Part shown: positions 1 through 5,395 of the stretch, in pieces
How positions within the stretch are numbered: position 1 is the stretch's first letter
How the letters are laid out: each line of letters opens with the position of its first letter
From: DATFGK01 sp046712825
Lineage (GTDB): Bacteria > Actinomycetota > AC-67
Reading direction: 5' to 3'
Assembly (NCBI GenBank): GCA_046712825.1
Contig: JBKKCR010000278.1
Span: 1 to 11,866, forward strand
DNA length: 11,866 nt
The notes under the pieces: generated by a model
Seen by the model: only the letters and a program-made list of their open reading frames with translations
What the model was told of the DNA's origin: nothing
The model's database searches: none
Program-made: the position numbers and the translations under genes

Positions 1-689
1 TGGCCGGCGAGGAACCCCGCCGCGTTCGCGTGGAACGTCGACACCTCGTAGAGGGGATGCAGCTCGGTCGTCTCGCCGCGGATCGCGCCGGGCGCGATCA
101 AGTCTTGGAGGGTCTCCACCGGATCGAGCACGAGCAGCTGCGACAGTCCCGTCGGGTCGGCGGCGGAATTTCCCCAATGACCGCAGTCCCAGGTCCAGTC
201 GCCGCTCGCGCGAACCCGGTCGCCGTTCGAGGGCCACGCCCAAAGTGGGATGTCGCCGACCTCCCACTCGCCCTCGATGATGCCTGCCTCGGCGCCGGGC
301 CAGAAGTTCCCCGAGCCGAGCACGTCTTCGTAGACGGGGTCCGGCTCGATCATGAGATTGAAGTCGTGGAAGTCGTGCGAGAGGTAGATGTCCTCACCGG
401 CCGGGCGAACCGTGCCGGCCGTTCCTTCGATGGTTCGACGGCCGGCGGTCTCGTCCCCGGCGAGCCGGGCGGCGCGAACGTCGTTCGAATGGACGTACAC
501 CCACTCAGGGGTCGACCCGGCGAGGATCAGCGACTGGCTCCGCTGGCATCCGTCTAGGAGCGGTTGCGTGTGGCTGTCGGGGATGCCTGCGGCCATGGCG
601 GCGGTGGCGACGGCAAGCACTGCGACGAAGACCTGGGCCGGGGCGCCGCGGGAGATCCACCTCATCCCACCTGATTCGCGGCCGGGCAT
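1..689 (-). CDS. Exported protein of unknown family (3' end cut by window edge)
   Basis: A minus-strand frame stays open from an ATG at 689 to the left edge, giving at least 229 residues with no stop. The N-terminus looks like a Sec signal peptide: Arg residues, then a hydrophobic run (QVFVAVLAVATAAMAA), then a polar mature part. Numbered from 689, the mature part has Cys at 48 and 169, a His/Asp/Phe-rich stretch around 104-111 (LSHDFHDFNLM), a Trp-rich segment with DWTWDCGHW near 164-172, and GETTELHPLYEV near 205-216. The spaced Cys, His, Asp and Glu suggest metal binding or a disulfide, but that is inference. I do not recognise a named family. The 689 start has AGGG six bases upstream; an in-frame ATG at 665 preceded directly by AGGTGGG is an alternative. 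It is divergent from the aldo/keto reductase gene with a 60-base gap. Confidence 0.75.
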   Translation of the reverse strand, partial: MPGRESGGMRWISRGAPAQVFVAVLAVATAAMAAGIPDSHTQPLLDGCQRSQSLILAGSTPEWVYVHSNDVRAARLAGDETAGRRTIEGTAGTVRPAGEDIYLSHDFHDFNLMIEPDPVYEDVLGSGNFWPGAEAGIIEGEWEVGDIPLWAWPSNGDRVRASGDWTWDCGHWGNSAADPTGLSQLLVLDPVETLQDLIAPGAIRGETTELHPLYEVSTFHANAAGFLAG

Positions 690-735
690 AGCGAGCCCTG
701 CCCGAGGCTCTCGACGGGGCCGGACCGGGTCGTCG

Positions 736-741
736 TAGACT
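736..741 (+). promoter_or_regulatory. Candidate -10 element (TAGACT) for a leaderless aldo/keto reductase mRNA
   Basis: TAGACT fits the actinobacterial TAnnnT -10 pattern and lies 8 bases before the ATG at 750. A loose -35 candidate (TCGACG, 711-716) is 19 bases upstream. No Shine-Dalgarno sequence precedes the ATG. This arrangement would start transcription at or next to the ATG. It is a pattern match by eye only. Confidence 0.4.
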
Positions 742-749
742 CCTCCGAG

Positions 750-1790
750 ATGGAATACCGTCCGCTCGGCCGCACCGGCGTCAAGGTCAGCGTGCAGTGC
801 CTCGGCGCCATGATGTTCGGGCCGTGGGGGAACCCCGACCACGACGACTGCCTCCGCATGATCGACCGCGCGCTCGACGGAGGCATCAACTTCATCGACA
901 CCGCCGACGCCTACTCGGCAGGCGAGTCGGAGGAGATCGTCGGCAAGGCCATCAAGAGCCGCCGCGACGAGGTCGTTCTGGCGACGAAGGTCCACTTCCC
1001 GATGGGGACCGGTCCGAACGAGGGCGGCAACTCGCGGCTGTGGATCATGCGCGAGGTCGAGAACAGTCTCCGCCGCTTGGACACCGACCGGATCGATCTC
1101 TACCAGATCCACCGGCCCGATCCCGGGACGGACATCAGCGAGACGCTCGGCGCGCTCACCGATCTCGTGCGACAGGGGAAGGTGCGCTACATCGGCTCTT
1201 CGACGTTCGCCGGCTGGCAGATCGTCGAGTCGCAGTGGGTCTCGGATCGCCGGAACCTGGAACGGTTCGCCTGCGAGCAGCCGCCGTATTCGATCTTCGC
1301 CCGTCACGCCGAGGAGCAGGTGTTCCCCGTCACCCAGCGGCACGGTATGGGAGCGATCGTGTGGAGCCCGCTGGCCGGCGGCTGGCTTACCGGCAAGTAC
1401 CGCCGCGGCCAAGAGCCGCCCGAGGATTCACGCGTGAAGCGGATCCGGAAGTTCAACCCGCGTGTGGCCGACCGCTTCGACTTCGACCGTCCCGGGAACC
1501 TGCGCAAGCTTGAGCTCGTCGAGGAGCTTGCGGTCGTGGCCGAGAAAGCCGGCGCCTCCCTCGCGCATATGGCGATCGCGTTCGCCGTCGCGCACCCGGC
1601 CGTGACGAGCGCGATCATCGGGCCGCGGACGATGGAACAGCTCGAGGATTCGCTCGCCGGCGCGGACCTTCGCCTCGACGACGAAACCCTCGATGCGATC
1701 GATCAGATCGTTCCGCCGGGGACCGTGCTCGAGGGCTCCGATCGTGGATGGGATCCTCCGTGGATGGCCGCGGAGGCGCGGCGCCGCTAA
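750..1790 (+). CDS. Aldo/keto reductase family oxidoreductase
   Basis: A 346-residue NAD(P)H-dependent oxidoreductase of the aldo/keto reductase superfamily, probably a cytoplasmic (alpha/beta)8 barrel reducing aldehydes or ketones. The N-terminus (MEYRPLGRTGVKVS) is typical. The catalytic tetrad is visible: Asp50 and Tyr55 in FIDTADAYSAGESE, Lys80 in VLATKVHF and His121 in DLYQIHRPDP. WSPLAGGWLTGKY (about 206-218) and IIGPRTMEQLEDSL near 290-304 are the usual cofactor-binding segments. Length is normal for the class that resembles YajO, YghZ and Kv-beta. The physiological substrate cannot be read from sequence. The ATG at 750 has no Shine-Dalgarno but has a TAnnnT element 8 bases upstream, suggesting a leaderless transcript. 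The gene stands alone, divergent from the exported-protein gene on its left. Confidence 0.93.
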   Translation: MEYRPLGRTGVKVSVQCLGAMMFGPWGNPDHDDCLRMIDRALDGGINFIDTADAYSAGESEEIVGKAIKSRRDEVVLATKVHFPMGTGPNEGGNSRLWIMREVENSLRRLDTDRIDLYQIHRPDPGTDISETLGALTDLVRQGKVRYIGSSTFAGWQIVESQWVSDRRNLERFACEQPPYSIFARHAEEQVFPVTQRHGMGAIVWSPLAGGWLTGKYRRGQEPPEDSRVKRIRKFNPRVADRFDFDRPGNLRKLELVEELAVVAEKAGASLAHMAIAFAVAHPAVTSAIIGPRTMEQLEDSLAGADLRLDDETLDAIDQIVPPGTVLEGSDRGWDPPWMAAEARRR

Positions 1791-1829
1791 GGCGATCCTC
1801 GTTCCGCGATTCGCTCCTTCTGCTGGGAC

Positions 1830-1847
1830 TAGTCCGTAGCGACTACG
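1830..1847 (+). repeat. Nested inverted repeats upstream of the EAL gene
   Basis: CGTAG-CGA-CTACG (1835-1847) is a perfect 5-bp inverted repeat. It overlaps a second one, TAGTC-N6-GACTA (1830-1845). The pair lies in the 148-base gap between the aldo/keto reductase and EAL genes. It could be an operator or a small hairpin. No T-run follows, so a terminator is unlikely. Confidence 0.3.
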
Positions 1848-1888
1848 AAAACCATCCTTCGTCATCATTGTCCGCTTGAGCCCTTGAA

Positions 1889-1902
1889 GGCACTCTTGTG
1901 CC
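1889..1902 (+). repeat. Short hairpin GGCAC-TCTT-GTGCC before the EAL gene
   Basis: A perfect 5-bp stem with a 4-base loop, ending about 36 bases before the GTG start and about 20 bases before the ribosome-binding site. If transcribed it would sit in the 5' untranslated region. It is too small to assign to a riboswitch class. Confidence 0.3.
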
Positions 1903-1922
1903 GTCGACGAACGACTCGACCC

Positions 1923-1933
1923 GGGGGAGGGGG
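1923..1933 (+). promoter_or_regulatory. Ribosome-binding site that fixes the GTG start of the EAL gene
   Basis: A purine run with core GGAGG (1926-1930), eight bases before the GTG at 1939. It is the strongest Shine-Dalgarno-like sequence on the plus strand here and decides the non-ATG start. Confidence 0.7.
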
Positions 1934-1938
1934 CAACG

Positions 1939-3144
1939 GTGAGCGTAGAACTGGGGGTTCCCCGTTCCGCCTCCCGAACCCGAGCCGGTCAAGCGGCCGC
2001 GACGCGCCGGATAGCCGAGCAGGTCCGGCGCGGCGTCGACGTCGCCCTCCAGCCGATCGTGAACCTCGATACCGGTGAGATCGTGAGCGTCGAGGCACTG
2101 GCCCGTTTCTCCGACGGCAGGTCGCCGGACAAGTGGTTCTCGGAGGCTTCGTCGCTGGGCCTCGGCGCCGAGCTCGAGCTCGCTGCGATCGAGGGCGCGA
2201 TGGCTCGGATGAGCGAGCTGCCTCGGAGCGCCTCGCTGAACATCAACGTCTCGGCGGCCACAGCATCGACGCCGGCTTTCTCTGAGACGTTGGCCCGTGC
2301 GCCGGCCGGGCGTGTCGTGCTCGAGATCACCGAGCACGTTGCGGTCACCGACTATCCGACCTTGGCAGCCGCGCTCGCCGGGCTCCGCGCGCGCGGGATA
2401 CGCGTGGCGGTCGACGACGCCGGGGCCGGGTTCGCGAGCATGCAGCACGTCCTGCGACTCGCCCCGGACGTCGTGAAGCTCGACGCGAGCCTGATCCGCG
2501 GCGTGGACTCGGAACCGGCGCAGCGCGCGCTCGTTTCCGCGCTGGTCTCCTTCGCCGAGGCGACCGGCTGCTCGCTCGTCGCCGAAGGGATCGAGACGGC
2601 CGGCGAACTCGACGCCGTGCGCGCGCTCGGCGTGACGTGCGCGCAAGGTTTCCACCTCGGGATGCCGGATGCCGCCGGGCCGTCGCGCTGGCAGGTTCAG
2701 CTGCCGCGTAAGCCCCGCAGGTCGGCGACGGCGCACGTCCGAGGGTTCGGCCGGTTCGTTCGGCCGGCATCGTTGTTCTTGGCCGCGGCGTTGTCGTGGC
2801 CGGGGATCGTTGCGGTCGCGGGCTTCGAGGGGCCGCTCACGGGTACCTCTGCGGAGAAGCCTCCCGTGATAGCTCGGCCGGACACAGGGGCGTCCGGTTC
2901 GAGCGTGACGGCCGAGAAGCCCGCGGCCTCATCGATCCCCGTCATCAAGCCCGAAGCCGCCCGGAAGGTGGAGGCGAAGGTTCCGGCCACGCAGCCTTCA
3001 CCTTCCCGGGCGGCCCCCCCTCTTCCCAAGCCGACGGCACCGGTCGTGCACGTCGTCGAAGAGGTAACCGGTTTGACCCAAACGCTCACCGAAGACGTCA
3101 CCAACACGCTCGGCCATCTGCTCAAGGGCGTGCTCGGCGGCTAA
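1939..3144 (+). CDS. EAL-domain c-di-GMP phosphodiesterase with C-terminal membrane anchor and exported tail
   Basis: 401 residues. An EAL domain (about 25-245) would hydrolyse cyclic di-GMP to pGpG in the cytoplasm. Expected metal and substrate residues are present: Gln38-Pro-Ile, Glu52-Ala-Leu, Asn103 in NINVS, Glu129 in LEITE, Asp159-Asp160, Lys180 in VKLD, Glu216 and Glu219 in AEGIET, and Gln236 in QGFHLG. I therefore expect an active enzyme. No GGDEF, PAS or N-terminal sensor domain is seen. A basic stretch (257-275) leads into one hydrophobic segment (about 276-296), so the positive-inside rule gives catalytic domain in, tail out. The tail (about 297-370) is rich in Pro, Ala, Lys and Ser and repeats the motif AEKP; residues 372-401 could form an amphipathic helix. 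The N-in/C-out layout is inferred. Single gene; two small inverted repeats lie upstream. Confidence 0.9.
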   Translation: MSVELGVPRSASRTRAGQAAATRRIAEQVRRGVDVALQPIVNLDTGEIVSVEALARFSDGRSPDKWFSEASSLGLGAELELAAIEGAMARMSELPRSASLNINVSAATASTPAFSETLARAPAGRVVLEITEHVAVTDYPTLAAALAGLRARGIRVAVDDAGAGFASMQHVLRLAPDVVKLDASLIRGVDSEPAQRALVSALVSFAEATGCSLVAEGIETAGELDAVRALGVTCAQGFHLGMPDAAGPSRWQVQLPRKPRRSATAHVRGFGRFVRPASLFLAAALSWPGIVAVAGFEGPLTGTSAEKPPVIARPDTGASGSSVTAEKPAASSIPVIKPEAARKVEAKVPATQPSPSRAAPPLPKPTAPVVHVVEEVTGLTQTLTEDVTNTLGHLLKGVLGG

Positions 3145-3200
3145 GCCGCGAGGCGTCGCTCCATCACGCCCTCCCTCCGGTTGCCGTCATTGCCCACCGT

Positions 3201-3206
3201 TAGCAT
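3201..3206 (+). promoter_or_regulatory. Candidate -10 element (TAGCAT) for a leaderless nuclease mRNA
   Basis: TAGCAT fits TAnnnT and is separated by 7 bases from the ATG at 3214, the spacing expected if transcription begins at that ATG. No Shine-Dalgarno precedes 3214, the in-frame ATG at 3205, or the in-frame TTG at 3181. This site decides the start chosen for the nuclease gene. No convincing -35 was found. Confidence 0.4.
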
Positions 3207-3213
3207 GCCTTCG

Positions 3214-3744
3214 ATGTCTCGTGCGAAGGCTTTCGCGCTCGCAGCGCTGCTGACCACCACCGGTTGTGCAGCGAGTCGAGCGCCCGCACTCCCGGGCGCG
3301 CCCGTCGTACGCACGCTGCCCGCCGCCGTGGAGCGGGTCGTCGACGGCGACACTGCCTGGTTCACGCTGACCGACGGCACGCGGGAGAAGGTGCGGTTCA
3401 TCGGCGTCGACACGCCCGAGAGCACGACCCAGCACGAGCCGTTCGGGAAAGAGGCTTCGGCGTACACCGCTTCGATCTTGAACGTCGGCCGGAGCGTCGA
3501 TCTCCAGATCGACCTGGACGAGCGGGACCGTTATGGACGCCTGCTTGCCTACGTGTGGCTCTCACCGCCGACGACCGGCGACGAAACCGAGGCGCGCGCG
3601 AAGATGCTCAACGCGATGCTGGTCGAGAAGGGCTACGCGATGGTTCTGACGGTTCCGCCGAACATCGCCTACGTCGATCTATTCGTGGCGCTCCAGCTGG
3701 AAGCGCGAAACGCGGCGCGAGGTCTCTGGGCGCTCGGCTCCTAG
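3214..3744 (+). CDS. Thermonuclease (staphylococcal nuclease-like) family lipoprotein
   Basis: 176 residues from the ATG at 3214. The N-terminus has Arg3 and Lys5, a hydrophobic stretch and TTTGC with Cys18, which reads as a lipoprotein signal, so the enzyme should be exported and membrane-anchored. The lipobox is imperfect (Thr at -3). The rest is a full SNase (OB-fold) domain that cleaves DNA and RNA with Ca2+. VVDGDT (Asp44, Asp46), RFIGVDTPE (Arg61, Asp66, Glu69) and DRYGRLLAYV (Arg109) match the metal ligands and the Arg35/Glu43/Arg87 catalytic set of staphylococcal nuclease. The later LVEKGYAMV and LEARNAARGLW are also typical. All key residues are kept, so it is probably active. In-frame ATG 3205 and TTG 3181 are possible starts; 3214 is preferred for its -10 spacing and compact signal. 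Its stop overlaps that of the convergent dehydrogenase gene. Confidence 0.9.
   Translation: MSRAKAFALAALLTTTGCAASRAPALPGAPVVRTLPAAVERVVDGDTAWFTLTDGTREKVRFIGVDTPESTTQHEPFGKEASAYTASILNVGRSVDLQIDLDERDRYGRLLAYVWLSPPTTGDETEARAKMLNAMLVEKGYAMVLTVPPNIAYVDLFVALQLEARNAARGLWALGS
3741..3744. other. Overlapping convergent stop codons (CTAG)
   Basis: The palindrome CTAG supplies TAG for the plus-strand nuclease gene (3742-3744) and TAG for the minus-strand dehydrogenase gene (3743-3741). There is no room for an intergenic terminator. Confidence 0.95.
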
Positions 3745-4550
3745 ACGATCACGAGCCCGCCGTTGGGCGACACCCATTGCCCGGTCACGAAAGAGGAGTC
3801 GTCGCTGGCGAGGAACAAGGCCACCGACGCGACCTCCTCCGCTGTGCCGATGCGGCCGAGCGGTGTCTGGCCGATCGCCATCTGCTGCACGAACGGCGAA
3901 AGGAGCTGCGTCATCGGCGTGTCGATCCACCCCGGGCAGATCGCGTTCACTCGGATGCCGCGCGACCCGAGCTCCTGAGCCAGCGACTTCGTGAGCGCCA
4001 GGATGCCGCCCTTCGCCGCCGCGTAGTGCGGGACGGCCGAGCTCCCGACGAGCCCGAGGATGCTCGACATGTTCACGATCGTCGATCCTTCGCTCATGAG
4101 CTTCACGGCTCCGCGCGTGCAGTGGAACGTGCCGTACAGGTGAACGCGGAGCATCCGGTCCCAGTCGTCATCGCTCATGTTCTCGATGACCTCGAGCTGG
4201 GTCTGGATCGGCTTCCCGCTCATGATCTCCGAGACGCGCGCCTCGAACCGGGCGTTGAGCTCGTCGCGATCCTGGCCCGCCGTCTCGGCGATGCCGGCGT
4301 TGTTCACCAGGATGTCGAGGCCTCCGAGGTTGGTGCGGATCAACTCGAACATCGCGCGAACGGCGTCGGGATCCGAGACGTCGGCGCGGACGACCAAGCC
4401 GTCTATCTCGTCGGCCGTTGCGTGCGCCGCCTTCGCGTTGACGTCGTTGACCGCGACCCGGGCACCCTCCTCGGCGAACCGTTTCGCGATGGCGCGTCCG
4501 ATGCCCGAACCGGAGCCGGTGATGAGTGCCCGTCGGCCTTTGAGCTTCAT
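3741..4550 (-). CDS. Short-chain dehydrogenase/reductase (SDR), FabG-like
   Basis: 269 residues with a classical SDR Rossmann fold. TGSGSGIG (11-18) binds the dinucleotide. Asp36 at the end of the second strand suggests preference for NAD(H) over NADP(H). Asp57 (ADVSD) and NNAG (83-86) follow. Ser163, Tyr176 and Lys180 (YAAAK) form the catalytic triad, and PGWIDTPM (about 206-213) follows. Two features depart from the norm: about 25 extra residues between NNAG and Trp130, and His137 where the tetrad Asn usually lies (RVHLYGTF). The substrate is unknown; 3-oxoacyl or alcohol oxidoreduction is the family default, and a fatty-acid-synthesis role is not shown. The ATG is set by GAGGAGG five bases upstream (complement of 4556-4562). 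It is divergent from the nitroreductase gene and convergent, with overlapping stop codons, on the nuclease gene. Confidence 0.93.
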   Translation of the reverse strand: MKLKGRRALITGSGSGIGRAIAKRFAEEGARVAVNDVNAKAAHATADEIDGLVVRADVSDPDAVRAMFELIRTNLGGLDILVNNAGIAETAGQDRDELNARFEARVSEIMSGKPIQTQLEVIENMSDDDWDRMLRVHLYGTFHCTRGAVKLMSEGSTIVNMSSILGLVGSSAVPHYAAAKGGILALTKSLAQELGSRGIRVNAICPGWIDTPMTQLLSPFVQQMAIGQTPLGRIGTAEEVASVALFLASDDSSFVTGQWVSPNGGLVIV

Positions 4551-4555
4551 CGGTG

Positions 4556-4562
4556 CCTCCTC
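4556..4562 (-). promoter_or_regulatory. Ribosome-binding site of the SDR gene
   Basis: On the minus strand GAGGAGG lies five bases before the ATG at 4550, a near-perfect Shine-Dalgarno at good spacing. It fixes the start of the dehydrogenase. Confidence 0.75.
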
Positions 4563-4593
4563 GCGGACGGCGCGTGCGATGTGTCTGCCGTAC

Positions 4594-4599
4594 TAGAGT
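4594..4599 (+). promoter_or_regulatory. Possible -10 element (TAGAGT) in the SDR/nitroreductase divergent gap
   Basis: TAGAGT fits TAnnnT and lies 42 bases before the GTG at 4642, compatible with a leader that carries the ribosome-binding site. No clear -35 is seen, and the match alone is weak. Confidence 0.2.
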
Positions 4600-4630
4600 C
4601 GAGCATCGCGGTCCGAGGCAATTTTGACTA

Positions 4631-4636
4631 AGGGAG
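4631..4636 (+). promoter_or_regulatory. Ribosome-binding site that decides the nitroreductase start
   Basis: AGGGAG lies five bases before GTG 4642. It favours this GTG over the in-frame TTG at 4624, which would place the Shine-Dalgarno inside the gene. Confidence 0.6.
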
Positions 4637-4641
4637 CCCCC

Positions 4642-5283
4642 GTGGAGCTAACCGAAGCGATGATGACCCAGCGCGCCGTACGCCGCGTAAAACCCGATCC
4701 GGTGGACGACGACGTCCTGAAGAAGATCTTGGGGCTCGCGATCAAGGCGCCGAGTGGCAGCAACCAGCAGGGCTGGGAGTGGATCGTCGTCCGCGACCCG
4801 AAGGTGAAGCGGGCGCTCGGGAAGCAGTACCGCGCGGCTTGGCGTCCCTACAGCTCGCTCGGCAAGCGCGTGAAGCGCGACGAGCCCAAGACGCTCCGCA
4901 TCATCGACGCCGTCCAGTGGCAGGTCGATCATTTCGCGGAGATCCCTGTGGTGGTAGTCGCCTGCCTCCGCGGCGCGCTCATCCCCAAGGCGCCGTGGAT
5001 CTACCGGTCATCGCGGTACGGTTCGATCTACCCGGCTGTGCAGAACCTCCTGCTCGCAGCCCGTGCCGAAGGGATCGGAGCCGCGCTGACGACGCTGCCG
5101 CTGTGGAACCGCATCGTGGCCCGGCGGATCCTCGGCCTCCCGCTGAGTGTCGAGCCGATCGCGGTGATCCCGCTCGGCTGGCCGATCGGCCGTTACGGCC
5201 CGACCACCCGCCGCCCCATCGAGGAGGTCGCCCACATCGACCGCTTCGGCAACCGCGCTTGGCTCGAGACGCCGCGCGGGTAA
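4642..5283 (+). CDS. Nitroreductase-family FMN-dependent oxidoreductase
   Basis: 213 residues from GTG 4642. The N-terminal TQRAVRRVKPDPV (about 9-21) is the usual flavin-phosphate-binding start of the nitroreductase fold. APSGSNQQGWEWIVV (36-50) is the conserved segment with Ser, Asn and Gln that contacts FMN and packs the dimer. SIYPAVQNLLLAARAEGIGAALTTL (about 128-152) is the central helix and following loop typical of the family. Members are homodimers that use NAD(P)H to reduce nitroaromatics, quinones, enones or, in specialised branches, flavins. The natural substrate is not readable here. The C-terminus (IPLGWPIGRYGPTTRRPIEEVAHIDRFG) is normal. An in-frame TTG at 4624 is rejected because the Shine-Dalgarno lies downstream of it. 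The gene diverges from the dehydrogenase, and adnA follows after 112 bases. Confidence 0.9.
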   Translation: MELTEAMMTQRAVRRVKPDPVDDDVLKKILGLAIKAPSGSNQQGWEWIVVRDPKVKRALGKQYRAAWRPYSSLGKRVKRDEPKTLRIIDAVQWQVDHFAEIPVVVVACLRGALIPKAPWIYRSSRYGSIYPAVQNLLLAARAEGIGAALTTLPLWNRIVARRILGLPLSVEPIAVIPLGWPIGRYGPTTRRPIEEVAHIDRFGNRAWLETPRG

Positions 5284-5314
5284 TCACAGCGGTGTAACCG
5301 TCGCACCCGCCCCC

Positions 5315-5320
5315 TATCGT
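5315..5320 (+). promoter_or_regulatory. Candidate -10 element (TATCGT) upstream of adnAB
   Basis: TATCGT fits TAnnnT and lies six bases before the ATG at 5327, which opens an 18-codon frame. Transcription would begin at or beside that ATG. This is the best promoter candidate in the 112-base gap before adnA. The -35 zone (around 5292-5298, GTGTAAC) does not match the usual consensus. Confidence 0.4.
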
Positions 5321-5326
5321 GGGTTC

Positions 5327-5383
5327 ATGCACATCAGCGATCGGATCGCTTCGGTCGGCGCGGACGGACCGAGCACCGCTTGA
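5327..5383 (+). CDS. Possible leaderless 18-codon leader peptide before adnA
   Basis: ATG to TGA encodes MHISDRIASVGADGPSTA. The ATG sits six bases after a TATCGT element, with no Shine-Dalgarno, as in leaderless actinobacterial genes. The frame is the same as adnA, and its TGA (5381-5383) overlaps the adnA Shine-Dalgarno (GAGGGG, 5382-5387), 12 bases before the adnA GTG. It could couple translation into adnA, be a remnant of a longer adnA N-terminus cut by a nonsense codon, or be chance. No family is recognised. Confidence 0.3.
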   Translation: MHISDRIASVGADGPSTA

Positions 5384-5387
5384 GGGG
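5382..5387 (+). promoter_or_regulatory. Ribosome-binding site of adnA
   Basis: GAGGGG lies eight bases before GTG 5396 and supports this start over the later in-frame ATG at 5417. It overlaps the stop codon of the 18-codon leader frame. Confidence 0.6.
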
Positions 5388-5395
5388 TATCGGAC

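Noticed and set aside
400..440. Possible frameshift in the left-edge exported-protein gene
   Set aside because: A first reading suggested a frame change here, but rechecking base by base showed a single continuous frame through to position 1.
30..738. Plus-strand open frames covering the left edge
   Set aside because: The minus strand carries an uninterrupted frame with a signal peptide and natural-looking composition; the plus frames are Arg/Pro-rich shadows.
1791..1938. c-di-GMP riboswitch upstream of the EAL gene
   Set aside because: The gap has small inverted repeats but none of the conserved GEMM-I tetraloop or receptor pattern that I can recognise.
3264..4631. Plus-strand open frame of about 455 residues across the nuclease and SDR genes
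   Set aside because: Arg-rich, with no motifs, and it conflicts with two well-supported genes.
5298..5320. Possible DNA-damage promoter of the mycobacterial RecA-NDp type before adnA
   Set aside because: Eight bases before TATCGT there is only partial agreement with the TTGTCRGTG block (about four of nine positions), which is too weak to claim. I also saw no LexA-box-like GAAC-N4-GTTC in the gap.
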